Positions 17,604 through 26,566 of a stretch of DNA of 64,000 nt are shown here, in pieces. The notes beneath the pieces were generated by a model that saw only the letters and a list, made by a program, of their open reading frames with translations, searched no databases and was not told where the DNA came from. The DNA is from an uncultured Myxococcales bacterium. Lineage in GTDB: Bacteria; Myxococcota_A; UBA9042; DTJE01. The stretch's first letter is position 1. Every line of letters starts with the position of its first letter. A program made the position numbers and the translations under genes. The stretch lies in contig CAIZWN010000045.1 in the NCBI GenBank assembly GCA_903936705.1, positions 1-64,000 on the forward strand, written 5' to 3'.

Positions 17604-19970
17604 ATGCAGGCCGAAACGATCGTCGCTGCGATCCTGCGGGGCGAGCCGGGCGCCGCCTTCCTGGAGGCCACTGACACGTTTCCTGATGCCGGATTGATGT
17701 CCCAGGTGGTCCTTCAGCTGCGGCTGACTGCGGCTGTCCCGGATCGGTTGCTGGAGGCGGCCGGTGCACTGGCGTGCCCGGTGGTTGACTTGTGCGGTAC
17801 CGGCGGCAGTTCCGGGAACCGGCTGAACACCTCGACACTGGCTGCCCTGATGGCCCCCGATCTGGGCGTTGCTGTGGTGAAGCACGGCGGGCGTTCGGCC
17901 AGCGGCAAGGTTGGATCACTGGACCTGCTGGAGCGCCTGGGCCTGTCCCTGGCGGTGCTGTTCGATAACGCTGCAGAAAGCCTGCGGACCCAGGGACTTT
18001 CATTCCTGCCAGCGGGGATGACGTATTCGTCCTTTGCCCGTTGGGCTGCCGCGCGCAAGGCATTCGGTCGGCCAACCCTTTTCAACCGGCTGGGGCCGCT
18101 GTTGAACCCGGTCATGCCTACGCACCGGTTGATGGGGGCCTGGTCACCAGAGGTGGCCGAGACTTCTGCCGAGGTGTTGCGTGTCCTGGGCCAGCGGGCC
18201 TTCGTGGTTTGTTCGGAAGGTGACAAGGGATTCCTGGACGAGGCGTCGCCATTCGCGCAGACGCGGTTGTGGGACGTGTCGAATGGCGGCGTCAGGCAGC
18301 GGCTGCTGCCGGCCCTGGAGACTGGGCCGGCGCCATTGGCGCCCGCTTTTGCGGACGGTGTGTCTGTTGCTTTGCGGCTGCTGGAGTGCGCGGATGATGC
18401 CGAGGCGCAGGCTGGCGCCGCCCTGGTGGCATACAACCTGGCACTGGTTGGCGTGCTGACGCACGGTTGTGAAGGTGACGCAACCATTGACGACGATACG
18501 GTGTTCGCGGCCAGGGTGGCAGGCGCGTACCGTGGCATCCGGGCCACTTTCGCCGCGCGGTGCGTGCGTGCGTTGGGGCGTGTCCAGTATCTGAAGGCAA
18601 TGGTGCCCCAGCATGCGGCTACGCCTGTCACGGTGGCTTGCCAGGTCGATTCAGGTGGCGCAGGCGCCTTCGCAAAGGACCTGTCTCCCCTGGCCTGCCA
18701 CCGGGATGCGTTCCAGCCGCTGCGCGACCTGCATGCGGGTGCGCCGGGTTGGGTCTTTGCCGAAGTGAAACTGCGGACGCCGTTGAGGTCCTTCGGAGGG
18801 CCGTCGCTGGATGATCGGGTCGCTGCCTACGTCGCCGGGGGAGCCCACGCGGTCAGCGTCGTTACGCACCCGTCCTTCGGAGGCAGCCTGGCCCTGTTGC
18901 GGCAGGTGCGGGCATTGACCGACCTGCCGGTGCTGGCAAAGGACTTTCTGCGCCAGGTCGAGGAGGTCGAAGCCCTGGCCAGGGCCGGTGCCGACGGCAT
19001 CCTGTTGCTGGAAGACATGGTGGGTGCAGCGGGTGTCGCGCAATTGGCCGACGCGTGTCGGCGCCTTGGTGTGACGCCGTTCGTGGAAGGCAGTTGGACG
19101 GTGCCGGACGCTGCAGCGCCGGTAGGTGGCATCCCGGTATTCAACGCGCGCAACCTTTTCACGCTGGCCGAGGGCCGTGCCTACCGTGACGGCGCTGCCT
19201 TCAAGGCGGCCCGCCACCGACCGGACCTGCGCGCGGTGCTGGCCAGCGGCGCCGACGACCCTGTGGACGGTGCGTTGCTGCGGCAGTTCTCCCGGGGGAT
19301 CATCGTGGGATCCGCGTTGATGCGGCTGACGAATGGCGATGCCATCCGCGATTTCGTGCGCGACTGCGTTGCTGCCCGGCCACTGCTGAAGGCTTGCGGT
19401 GCTGCGTGTGCCGCGGACGTCGAAGCGGCCCTTGAGGCAGGCGCGGATCTGGTGGGCGTGAATCTGGTGCCGTCGTCCCGGCGTGTGGTCTGCGAGGCGG
19501 AACTGGCTGGAATCGTGGCGGCTGCCGGCAACTGGCCGAGGCGCCTGGTATTCGTGACCGCGTCCGACAGTCCCAGGGCGCTGCTGGAACGGGCGCTGCG
19601 CTGTGCCGCCTTCGAGCAGCCATACGGCGTGCCAATGCTGCCCGGGAGCCTGGGCATGCTGGTTCCGTCGTCCGTTGCAGACCATCTGGGCATGCGGTTG
19701 CGAGTGCTGGACGGTCCAGGCCCAGGTTCCGGCGTTGCGTACGACTACGCGGCCAACCATCGGGGTGATGGCGCTCCCGTCCTTGCGTCTGGCGGGGTCC
19801 GGCCCGAGAATGCAGGGCTGAGGATGGCGGCAGCGCGGTCCGCTGGATGGGCGGTCGCGGGCGTGGACGCCGCAACCGGGGTCGAAGGGTTACATGGGCC
19901 GGGACGCTTCGACCCGGCCAAGATTCGGGCCTTGCGGCAGGCCGTGGACGCGGCATCGGGGAAGGGATGA
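17604..19970 (+). CDS. trpDCF: Trifunctional TrpD-TrpC-TrpF fusion
   Basis: A 788-residue protein carrying three consecutive Trp steps. Residues 1-335 resemble anthranilate phosphoribosyltransferase (DLCGTGGSSGN..NTST, VVKHGGRSASGK, LDEAS); 340-590 resemble indole-3-glycerol phosphate synthase (FAEVKLRTP, catalytic Lys446 in LAKDF, PFVEGSW, NARNL); 592-785 resemble phosphoribosylanthranilate isomerase (KACG with the catalytic Cys, LDG with the general acid Asp, GVDAATGVEG). The sequence is divergent: TrpD has Ser where GTGGD has Asp, and the TrpC ESG motif is VLASG, lacking the Glu. TrpC-F fusions are common; D-C-F is unusual. The last codon overlaps the trpB start (ATGA). Function is inferred from motifs and position, since no other trpD/C/F is in the cluster. 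Confidence 0.88.
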   Translation: MQAETIVAAILRGEPGAAFLEATDTFPDAGLMSQVVLQLRLTAAVPDRLLEAAGALACPVVDLCGTGGSSGNRLNTSTLAALMAPDLGVAVVKHGGRSASGKVGSLDLLERLGLSLAVLFDNAAESLRTQGLSFLPAGMTYSSFARWAAARKAFGRPTLFNRLGPLLNPVMPTHRLMGAWSPEVAETSAEVLRVLGQRAFVVCSEGDKGFLDEASPFAQTRLWDVSNGGVRQRLLPALETGPAPLAPAFADGVSVALRLLECADDAEAQAGAALVAYNLALVGVLTHGCEGDATIDDDTVFAARVAGAYRGIRATFAARCVRALGRVQYLKAMVPQHAATPVTVACQVDSGGAGAFAKDLSPLACHRDAFQPLRDLHAGAPGWVFAEVKLRTPLRSFGGPSLDDRVAAYVAGGAHAVSVVTHPSFGGSLALLRQVRALTDLPVLAKDFLRQVEEVEALARAGADGILLLEDMVGAAGVAQLADACRRLGVTPFVEGSWTVPDAAAPVGGIPVFNARNLFTLAEGRAYRDGAAFKAARHRPDLRAVLASGADDPVDGALLRQFSRGIIVGSALMRLTNGDAIRDFVRDCVAARPLLKACGAACAADVEAALEAGADLVGVNLVPSSRRVVCEAELAGIVAAAGNWPRRLVFVTASDSPRALLERALRCAAFEQPYGVPMLPGSLGMLVPSSVADHLGMRLRVLDGPGPGSGVAYDYAANHRGDGAPVLASGGVRPENAGLRMAAARSAGWAVAGVDAATGVEGLHGPGRFDPAKIRALRQAVDAASGKG

Positions 19971-21121
19971 TCGAAGAACCGACAATCTGGCAGCGAATGG
20001 AAGCTGCGGACGGCTTTGTTCCGCCGCTTTTGGCTCCGGCTTTGAAGGCATTGGAGGCCGGCTTCCTGGGATTCCTGGACGATGCCGCCGCTCGCGCCGA
20101 ACTGGACGGGCTGCTGCTGACTTTCGCCGGGCGGCCGACCCCTCTGACCGAGGCCGCCCATCTGGGCCAGCGCTGGGGCGGCCGGGTCTTCCTGAAACGG
20201 GAGGATATGGTCCATGGCGGCGCCCACAAGCTGAACAACGCTCTTGGACAGTGCTTCCTGGCGCGATACATGGGATTTCGCGAGGTCATCGCCGAGACCG
20301 GCGCCGGTCAGCATGGCGTGGCCACTGCTATTGCGGCGGCGCGCTTTGGCCTGAAGGCGCAAGTGTACCAGGGGGCGATTGACGTCGAGCGGCAGGCCCT
20401 GAATGCCCACCGCATGCGGCTTTTCGGCGCCACACTTCACCCGGTGCACGAGGGCAGCAAGACCCTGAACGAAGCCGTGAACGCGGCGTTGCGCGTATGG
20501 GTGTCGCGGCACCGGGAGGCGGCATACTGTCTGGGGTCGGTGACGGGGCCGCGGCCTTATCCGGGAATAGTGCGGCACTTCCAGAGGGTCATCGGTGACG
20601 AGGCCCGGAGGCAGGTGCTGGAAGCCACTGGCGGGTTGCCCGGCTGCGTAGTGGCGTGCGTGGGTGGTGGCAGCAATGCGGCTGGGCTTTTTTCCGCCTT
20701 CGTGGGCGACCCTGGTGTAGGAATGTTGGCATGCGAGGCGGCCGGGGCGGCCAGCCTGACGTACGGCACGATGGGTACTCTGCACGGGATGGAATCGCTG
20801 GTACTGCAGACTCCCGAACGCAATATCGCAGCCACCCACAGCATCAGCGCCGGCCTGGACTACCCTGGCGTCGGGCCGTGGCTGGCGGGGTTGAAGATAG
20901 GCGGCCGCATGGACTCGTTGGCGGTGACCGATGACGAGGCTTTGGACGGCCTGGAGGAACTGGCTCGCGAGGAAGGCGTGCTGTGTGCGCTGGAATCCGC
21001 CCACGCCGTGGCAGGGGCGCGGACATGGTTGGCGAGGCATCCTGGCGAGGTCTGCGTCATCGGGATCAGCGGCCGTGGGGACAAGGATCTGGACAGCTAT
21101 CTGAGGGCCCGCGGGGATTGA
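19967..21121 (+). CDS. trpB: Tryptophan synthase beta chain
   Basis: A 384-residue PLP enzyme joining indole and serine. The Schiff-base lysine is Lys88 in GGAHKLNN, AETGAGQHG carries the catalytic Glu, the phosphate-binding loop is CVGGGSNAAGLF, and GLDYPGVGP and SGRGDKD are intact. The length is slightly short of the typical 397 residues, mainly at the N-terminus. The ATG overlaps the trpDCF stop by 4 bp, so translation is coupled; trpA follows after about 80 bp. This is the TrpB1 (TrpA-partner) type judged by motif layout. Confidence 0.96.
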   Translation: MIEEPTIWQRMEAADGFVPPLLAPALKALEAGFLGFLDDAAARAELDGLLLTFAGRPTPLTEAAHLGQRWGGRVFLKREDMVHGGAHKLNNALGQCFLARYMGFREVIAETGAGQHGVATAIAAARFGLKAQVYQGAIDVERQALNAHRMRLFGATLHPVHEGSKTLNEAVNAALRVWVSRHREAAYCLGSVTGPRPYPGIVRHFQRVIGDEARRQVLEATGGLPGCVVACVGGGSNAAGLFSAFVGDPGVGMLACEAAGAASLTYGTMGTLHGMESLVLQTPERNIAATHSISAGLDYPGVGPWLAGLKIGGRMDSLAVTDDEALDGLEELAREEGVLCALESAHAVAGARTWLARHPGEVCVIGISGRGDKDLDSYLRARGD

Positions 21122-21202
21122 GAGCTCCGGAACCTGAAGGCGCGGGAAGCATGATGGCTTTCGGTGCTGCGTATCGGTACTGAGGAAATAGGGGTGCGTC
21201 GG

Positions 21203-21955
21203 ATGCGCGTCGGGATCTATTTCACGCTGGGCGACTTCGGGCTGGATGGCAGCCTGGGAATTCTGCAGGCTGCTGCGCGGGCGGGGGCGGGGCTGCTGGA
21301 AGTCGGACTGCCGTTCTCGGACCCGCTGCTGGACGGGCCGGTGATCCAGGCTGGTCACCAGCGTGCCCTGGCAGGCGGCGAGATTCCCTGGGACGACGTT
21401 TGCGCGGCCGTTGCCGAGGTTCGCCGCACGTGCGGCGGCGCGCTGGTTTCCGTGATGACAGCCAGCCAGTTGCTGTACGACCCGGTGCGGGCCGGGCGTT
21501 TGCCCCAGGTGGACGGGATCCTGGTGACCGACATCGCCTGGGACCGCCCCAGTCCGGTGCGCCTGACTTCGCCTCGGGTCTGGTTCCTGTCCCAGGCCGT
21601 GGTGATGCAGGACAGCTTTGCAATGCCTCCCGAGCCTGTGTCTCTGGTCTACCTGACGCGTGTGCAGGGAATCACCGGCGCCGACCAGCGGGCGTCGGGG
21701 ACCACGGCCGAGGCGGTGCGACGGGTCCGCGAAAGGACCGGCGCGGGGCTTTGGCTGGGCTTTGGTGCATCGACGCGGGAGGATATCCAGGCGGCGGCGG
21801 GCGACGGGGCGGATGGCGTCGTGATAGGCAGTGCCTTCGTGGCCGAGATGTCCCGGCGAGGCGGAGCGATTTCCGCTGAGGCGCCTGCAGGGGAACGCGT
21901 GCGAGTGTTGTCCGAGGCGGCGGGCGAGTGGGTGGACAGGCTGGTGCGGGAGTGA
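21203..21955 (+). CDS. trpA: Tryptophan synthase alpha chain (short N-terminus)
   Basis: A TIM-barrel of about 250 residues that cleaves indole-3-glycerol phosphate. The catalytic Glu in LLEVGLPFSDP and the catalytic Asp in PFSDPLLDGP are present, and GFGAS and VVIGSAFV form the phosphate-binding loops. The chain starts directly at the first barrel strand (VGIYFTLGDFG), so the N-terminal helix 0 that normally precedes it, about 15 residues, is absent. ATG 21203 and GTG 21194 are both usable starts (GAGGAAATAGGGG lies just upstream) and neither restores the helix. It is seven bp before the DAHP synthase gene. Confidence 0.92.
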   Translation: MRVGIYFTLGDFGLDGSLGILQAAARAGAGLLEVGLPFSDPLLDGPVIQAGHQRALAGGEIPWDDVCAAVAEVRRTCGGALVSVMTASQLLYDPVRAGRLPQVDGILVTDIAWDRPSPVRLTSPRVWFLSQAVVMQDSFAMPPEPVSLVYLTRVQGITGADQRASGTTAEAVRRVRERTGAGLWLGFGASTREDIQAAAGDGADGVVIGSAFVAEMSRRGGAISAEAPAGERVRVLSEAAGEWVDRLVRE

Positions 21956-21962
21956 CGCAACT

Positions 21963-23303
21963 ATGACCTTGCTTGAACCGTCGCGGGTGGATTCCTGGAA
22001 GGCGCTGCCGGCCGAGCAGTTGGCCAGCTACGAGGACCCCGCGCTGGTGACTCGTGTTCTCCAGCAGTTGGCCGGGCGTCCTCCGTTGGTGCATCCGGGC
22101 GAGTCTGACCGTCTGACGAGGTATCTTGCCGATGCGTCGCGCGGGCGCCGTTTCGTGCTCCAGGCCGGAGACTGTGCCGAATTGTTCTCGGAGTGCACCG
22201 TTCAGGACATAACTGACAAGTTCAAGATCATTCTGCAGATGAGCCTGCTGATCTTCTACGGGCTGCGTAAACCGGTTGTTCGTATTGGCCGTATTGCCGG
22301 GCAGTTTGCCAAGCCGCGCTCGTCCGATATGGAGCGAATCGGGGGCGTCGAACTGCCAAGTTATCGGGGTGACCTGATCAACGGGTTCCCGTTTACTCCG
22401 GAGGATCGTCGTCACGATCCGCTTCGCATGTTGACCGCCTATGATTGTTCGGTGCAGACGTTGAACTGGCTGCGTTCACTGAACGATTCTGGCTTTGCGG
22501 ACGTGCGGCATCCCGAGATGTGGGCGCTGTCATACCGCAACGAGCGGGAGGCTCCGCGGTTCTACCTGGACCTGGCCGATCGCGTCCGGGAAGCGAACCG
22601 CTTTCTGGAGCTTGTCGGCGGCGGGAACCAGGAGTTCATGAGTCGTGTCGATGTGTTCACGTCCCACGAGGCGCTGCACCTGGACTACGAGACTGCGTTG
22701 ACGCGGCGCATGCCCGAGACAGGCGGGCGGCTGTACAACCTGGGCGCGCACTTCCTGTGGTTGGGCGATCGCACGCGCCAGCCGGATGGTGCACATGTGG
22801 AGTACCTGCGCAGCATTGCGAACCCTATAGGAATGAAGGTTGGCCCCGATGCCGACCCGGCGGAAGTCGTGGAGATTGCGCGCCGCCTGAACCCGGACAA
22901 CACACCTGGCCGGCTGACTCTGATCACGCGCATGGGAGTCGCGAAGGCCAAGTCCCGTGTGAAGCGGCTGGCGGCGGCGGTGCACAAGGCTGGCCTGGTG
23001 GTCACCTGGTCCTGCGATCCCATGCACGGAAACAACATACGAACGCGCCTTGGGACCAAGACCCGATCCTTTGACGACATCCTGGCCGAACTGAAGCTGA
23101 CAGAGGAGTCGCATCGTGCCGCTGGCGGACAGTTGCACGGCGTTCACCTGGAACTGACTGGATCGGATGTGACAGAGTGCACTGGCGGTGCGGTCGGACC
23201 CAGCGAGGAAGGGCTGGCACGGAACTACCGCACCCATTGCGACCCGCGCCTGAACTACTTCCAGAGCATGGAGATCGCCACCTTGATTGCTGACCACTTC
23301 TGA
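21963..23303 (+). CDS. Class II (plant-type) DAHP synthase
   Basis: A 446-residue metal-dependent aldolase condensing PEP and erythrose 4-phosphate, the first shikimate step. It is diagnosed by RPPLVHPGESDRL, FVLQAGDCAE (metal Cys), RIAGQFAKPR, MKVGPDADP, LITRMG, WSCDPMHGN and GGQLHGVHLELTG, all landmarks of the AroA-II family and unrelated in sequence to the AroG type at 37250. The start is ATG 21963 with a weak GGAG at 10 bp; the longer frame runs back into trpA. Its place between trpA and aroB suggests it supplies flux to the whole operon. Feedback sensitivity cannot be read from sequence; actinobacterial homologues form allosteric complexes with chorismate mutase. Confidence 0.95.
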   Translation: MTLLEPSRVDSWKALPAEQLASYEDPALVTRVLQQLAGRPPLVHPGESDRLTRYLADASRGRRFVLQAGDCAELFSECTVQDITDKFKIILQMSLLIFYGLRKPVVRIGRIAGQFAKPRSSDMERIGGVELPSYRGDLINGFPFTPEDRRHDPLRMLTAYDCSVQTLNWLRSLNDSGFADVRHPEMWALSYRNEREAPRFYLDLADRVREANRFLELVGGGNQEFMSRVDVFTSHEALHLDYETALTRRMPETGGRLYNLGAHFLWLGDRTRQPDGAHVEYLRSIANPIGMKVGPDADPAEVVEIARRLNPDNTPGRLTLITRMGVAKAKSRVKRLAAAVHKAGLVVTWSCDPMHGNNIRTRLGTKTRSFDDILAELKLTEESHRAAGGQLHGVHLELTGSDVTECTGGAVGPSEEGLARNYRTHCDPRLNYFQSMEIATLIADHF

Positions 23304-23423
23304 CCCCTTGCCGGGCCGGTTGGTCCTGATGCTGGCCGCGTGCCATTTTGCCGGGTGGGCTGTGGCATCGTTGGCCGCGGATGTTTATTCAAGGAGCGGG
23401 CCCGTGGGGCCAAGGAGTCAGTA

Positions 23424-24470
23424 GTGCTTGACGCGGCCGACGACATTCTTGTCAATGTGTCCGGCGAGGTGGAACCCTGCCGCGTGTATGTTGGCCCTGA
23501 TGTATCGGCGCCGATTTCTGAAAGGGCCCTGGTGGTGGTTGATGCCAGGGTGGCACGGCAGCACCCTGATCGCGTACCGGCAGGGCCGTGCCTTGAGATT
23601 GCCGGTGGCGAGGGCGCCAAGACACTGGCCTCGGTGGAAGTCTTGTGGCGCTTTTTTGCGGACCACGAAGCCGACCGGCGCACGATGGTCGTCGGTGTGG
23701 GCGGTGGTACGGTGACGGATCTGGTGGGCTTTGCGGCATCCACGTGGCTGCGGGGGATGCCGTTCGGATTTGTGGCGACGACGTTGCTGGCCCAGGTGGA
23801 CGCGGCCCTGGGGGGCAAGAACGGCATCAACTTCCTGGGTTTCAAGAATCAGGTCGGACTGGTACGGCAGCCATCATTTGTGACCTGCGACCCGGCATTC
23901 CTGCTGTCGTTGTCCGCGCGCGACTACGTGGCGGGTCTTGCCGAGGTGGTGAAGTACGCGTTGATTGGGAGTCCGGGGCTGCTGGAGCTGTTGGAGGACA
24001 GTGTGGATGCCCTGCGCGACCGGGACGGCGGCGTGCTGGCGAGGGTGGTTCGGGCCAGCGTTGCGGCGAAGGTTGCAGTTGTGCAGGCGGATCCTTACGA
24101 ACGTGGTTACCGACGTGTCCTGAACCTGGGACACACGGTGGGGCATGCCTACGAGGCGGTGCTGGGGGTGAATCACGGCGAGGCGGTTGCTGCCGGCCTG
24201 ATTGACGCCTGCGAACTGTCGGTGCGGCGAGGCCTGCTGGATCCTGCGGTGACGGTGCGTTTGCGGCGACTGCTGGAGGCGCTGGGGCTGCCTGGCCGGC
24301 TGGATGCGCCGTCATCGGCCCTGTCGGCAGCCCTGCGTCGGGACAAGAAGCGCGAGGTTGGACAGGTATTCTTCGTGTTTCTGCGGGGTGTGGGCCAGCC
24401 GGTCGTCGAGTCGGTGCCGCTGGACTTTCTGGACGCGTATCTCGATGGGTCTGCTGGCGGGGGCGCGTAA
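23424..24470 (+). CDS. aroB: 3-Dehydroquinate synthase
   Basis: A 348-residue NAD- and metal-dependent cyclase converting DAHP to 3-dehydroquinate. Landmarks are GGGTVTDLVGFAA (NAD loop), FVATTLLAQVDAALGGKNGIN, the metal ligands Glu (GLAEVVKYALI), His (LNLGHTVGHAYE) and His (NHGEAVAAG), and RRDKK. The start is GTG with AAGGAG 6 bp upstream; the longer frame adds 28 unlike residues. TAA and the next ATG share one base (TAATG), so it is translationally coupled to aroDEK. Confidence 0.96.
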   Translation: MLDAADDILVNVSGEVEPCRVYVGPDVSAPISERALVVVDARVARQHPDRVPAGPCLEIAGGEGAKTLASVEVLWRFFADHEADRRTMVVGVGGGTVTDLVGFAASTWLRGMPFGFVATTLLAQVDAALGGKNGINFLGFKNQVGLVRQPSFVTCDPAFLLSLSARDYVAGLAEVVKYALIGSPGLLELLEDSVDALRDRDGGVLARVVRASVAAKVAVVQADPYERGYRRVLNLGHTVGHAYEAVLGVNHGEAVAAGLIDACELSVRRGLLDPAVTVRLRRLLEALGLPGRLDAPSSALSAALRRDKKREVGQVFFVFLRGVGQPVVESVPLDFLDAYLDGSAGGGA

Positions 24471-26566
24471 TGACCGGGCTGCCGCGCATCTGTCTGTCGG
24501 TCACGGCAGCCGAGGCCGAGGTCGGGCTGCCCCAGCTTGGTGCCTCATTCCTGCTGGAGTTGAGACTTGATTCGCACCCTGCGACCACGGCCGATCTGTT
24601 GCGCCTTCTGGCATTAAGCCCCTGGACCCTGGCCACATGTCGCCCTGGTGTGCGCAGCGAAGCCGAGTGTGGCGAGGTGCTGTTGAGGGCGCTGGCTGCC
24701 GGGGCAACGCTGGTGGATCTGGATCGGACCACGTCGGCGGCCGTGCTTCAGGGAGTGGCGGCCCAGTCGCGGCGCCTGGGGCGCAAGCTGGTTGTCTCGC
24801 ACCACGATTTTGATGGGACGCCGTCGGGTGACGTCCTGTGCGACCTGGTTGAGGATTGCTTCTCGAAGGGGGCCGACATCGCCAAGCTGGCGTGCATGGC
24901 CGTCACCCCGGAAGATAATCGGCGAATGATGGCCCTGTACGATGGCGAGGCGCGCCCCCTGGTCGCCTTCTGCATGGGCCAAGTCGGGCGGCCGACCAGG
25001 ATGCAGGCGCTGGGCTTGGGCGCGCCCTTCATGTACGGCTCGGCCGGACCGGGGCGCGAAACGGCTTTGGGGCAGGTCGAGGCAGCCGAGATGGTGCGGA
25101 TTCTGGGCGTCCATGAGGATTTGCCGAACCGGAATCCCCTGCCGGCCATAGTGCATGTTTCCGAAGGGAGACAGCCCTCCATTGCGGCCGAATCTCCTGT
25201 GCGATTCGGGGTGACAGCAAGGCCGATGACCGAGGGAAGTGAGTTTCCTGTCCTGGGGGCTGCCGGAACGTTCGCGGTCGCTGGGGCTCCGATCCTGCAC
25301 AGCCGCAGCCCTGCGATTCACCAGGCGGTTTTTTCCGGCCTTGGCCTGCCCTGGCGGTACACGCGGGTCCGTGCAGCTCGGCCGGACATGCTGAGGCGCG
25401 TGATGCAGGGGGTGCCCCTGTCGGGCGTGAACCTGACCGCGCCCTTGAAGTTGTCGTGCCTGCCTCTGGCTGATACGCTGGAGAAAGACGCCCGTGACAC
25501 CGGCGCGGTGAACACGCTGGTGCTTGGGCCGGGTGGCCGCTGGATCGGAGCCAACACCGACGGCGAGGGTGTGCTGGGGGCGTTGGTTGGAGTGGGTGCG
25601 GTGCTGGCTGGCCGTCCGGCCGTCGTGCTGGGGGCTGGGGGTGCGGCCAGGTCTGCGGCGAGGGCCCTGGTCGGGGCCGGCTGCGCAGTGACGGTCGTGA
25701 ACCGTACTGCCGTCAGGGCGCAGGCTTTGGCCCGGGACCTGGGGTGCGCGTTCGCGCCATGGGGGGGACTGCGCGACGTGCTGAGGTGCGGCCCGGTAGT
25801 CGTGTCGGCGCTGCCGGCGCTGGCCGTGGCGGACGTGCCGGCAGAGTGGCTGGAACCCGGATCGGTTCTCCTGGACGCCGACTATGCGATCGGCGACCTG
25901 GGCCGGCGGGCGGCGGGACGGGGTTGCACGGTAGCGACGGGCCTGGACTGGCTGGCGTGGCAGGCCATGGGTGTGGCGCGCCGATTCACTGGTCGCGACA
26001 TTGGCATCCAGACGGTTCGCGATGCCTTGGCGGCGTCGTCTGCAATGCCGCCCCAACGAATCGCGCTGGTCGGTTTCATGGGTGCGGGGAAATCTGTGGT
26101 GGCTGCCCGGGTGGCGGCGTCCCTGGGCTGGGATGTCGTGGAAACCGACGAGCTGCTGGAGACCCGCTTTGGCCGGCCCGTCGCCCGGATTTTTGCCGAC
26201 GAGGGCGAGGCGGCCTTTCGCATGGCGGAATCCGAGGTGCTGCGGGACCTGGCGTCGCGTCAACGGGTAGTCGTGTCCTGCGGCGGTGGCCTGCCTGCCC
26301 ACGGCGATAATTCAGCGGTGCTGCGGGACCTCTTTGCTGGCTTCTGGCTTCACGTGTCGCTGGAAACTGCAATGGCTCGTGCGGGGGACGACCCGGCCCG
26401 GCCGCTGCTGCACGGCGCCCCGCGTGAACGTCTGGCAGGGTTGCTGGAATCCAGGACGGACGCGTATGTTGCATCGTCGCGGGTCATAGTGGACGCGGAA
26501 GAAGGTAGCGCCGACACGGTGGCGGAGGGGATATTCGATGAAGTGCGTCGTGCCCTCGCGGGTTGA
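24470..26566 (+). CDS. aroDEK: Trifunctional AroD-AroE-AroK fusion
   Basis: A 698-residue protein with three successive shikimate enzymes. Residues 1-215 are type I 3-dehydroquinate dehydratase (catalytic His in SHHDF at 110-114, Schiff-base Lys139 in ADIAKLA, ending MYGSAGPGRETALGQ). Residues about 255-520 are shikimate dehydrogenase (SRSPAIHQ, GVNLTAPLK with the catalytic Lys, ANTDGEG with the Asp, VLGAGGAARSA, VVNRT). Residues 530-698 are shikimate kinase (P-loop GFMGAGKS at 535-542, ETDELLE, SCGGG, RPLL). D-E fusions occur in plants and some bacteria; adding AroK is unusual. One-base overlap with aroB and 29 bp overlap with aroA indicate coupled synthesis. All catalytic residues appear intact. 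Confidence 0.95.
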   Translation: MTGLPRICLSVTAAEAEVGLPQLGASFLLELRLDSHPATTADLLRLLALSPWTLATCRPGVRSEAECGEVLLRALAAGATLVDLDRTTSAAVLQGVAAQSRRLGRKLVVSHHDFDGTPSGDVLCDLVEDCFSKGADIAKLACMAVTPEDNRRMMALYDGEARPLVAFCMGQVGRPTRMQALGLGAPFMYGSAGPGRETALGQVEAAEMVRILGVHEDLPNRNPLPAIVHVSEGRQPSIAAESPVRFGVTARPMTEGSEFPVLGAAGTFAVAGAPILHSRSPAIHQAVFSGLGLPWRYTRVRAARPDMLRRVMQGVPLSGVNLTAPLKLSCLPLADTLEKDARDTGAVNTLVLGPGGRWIGANTDGEGVLGALVGVGAVLAGRPAVVLGAGGAARSAARALVGAGCAVTVVNRTAVRAQALARDLGCAFAPWGGLRDVLRCGPVVVSALPALAVADVPAEWLEPGSVLLDADYAIGDLGRRAAGRGCTVATGLDWLAWQAMGVARRFTGRDIGIQTVRDALAASSAMPPQRIALVGFMGAGKSVVAARVAASLGWDVVETDELLETRFGRPVARIFADEGEAAFRMAESEVLRDLASRQRVVVSCGGGLPAHGDNSAVLRDLFAGFWLHVSLETAMARAGDDPARPLLHGAPRERLAGLLESRTDAYVASSRVIVDAEEGSADTVAEGIFDEVRRALAG

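Noticed and set aside
19745-21358. A 537-codon antisense frame across trpB
   Set aside because: No motif or ribosome binding site; it mirrors the codon pattern of trpB.
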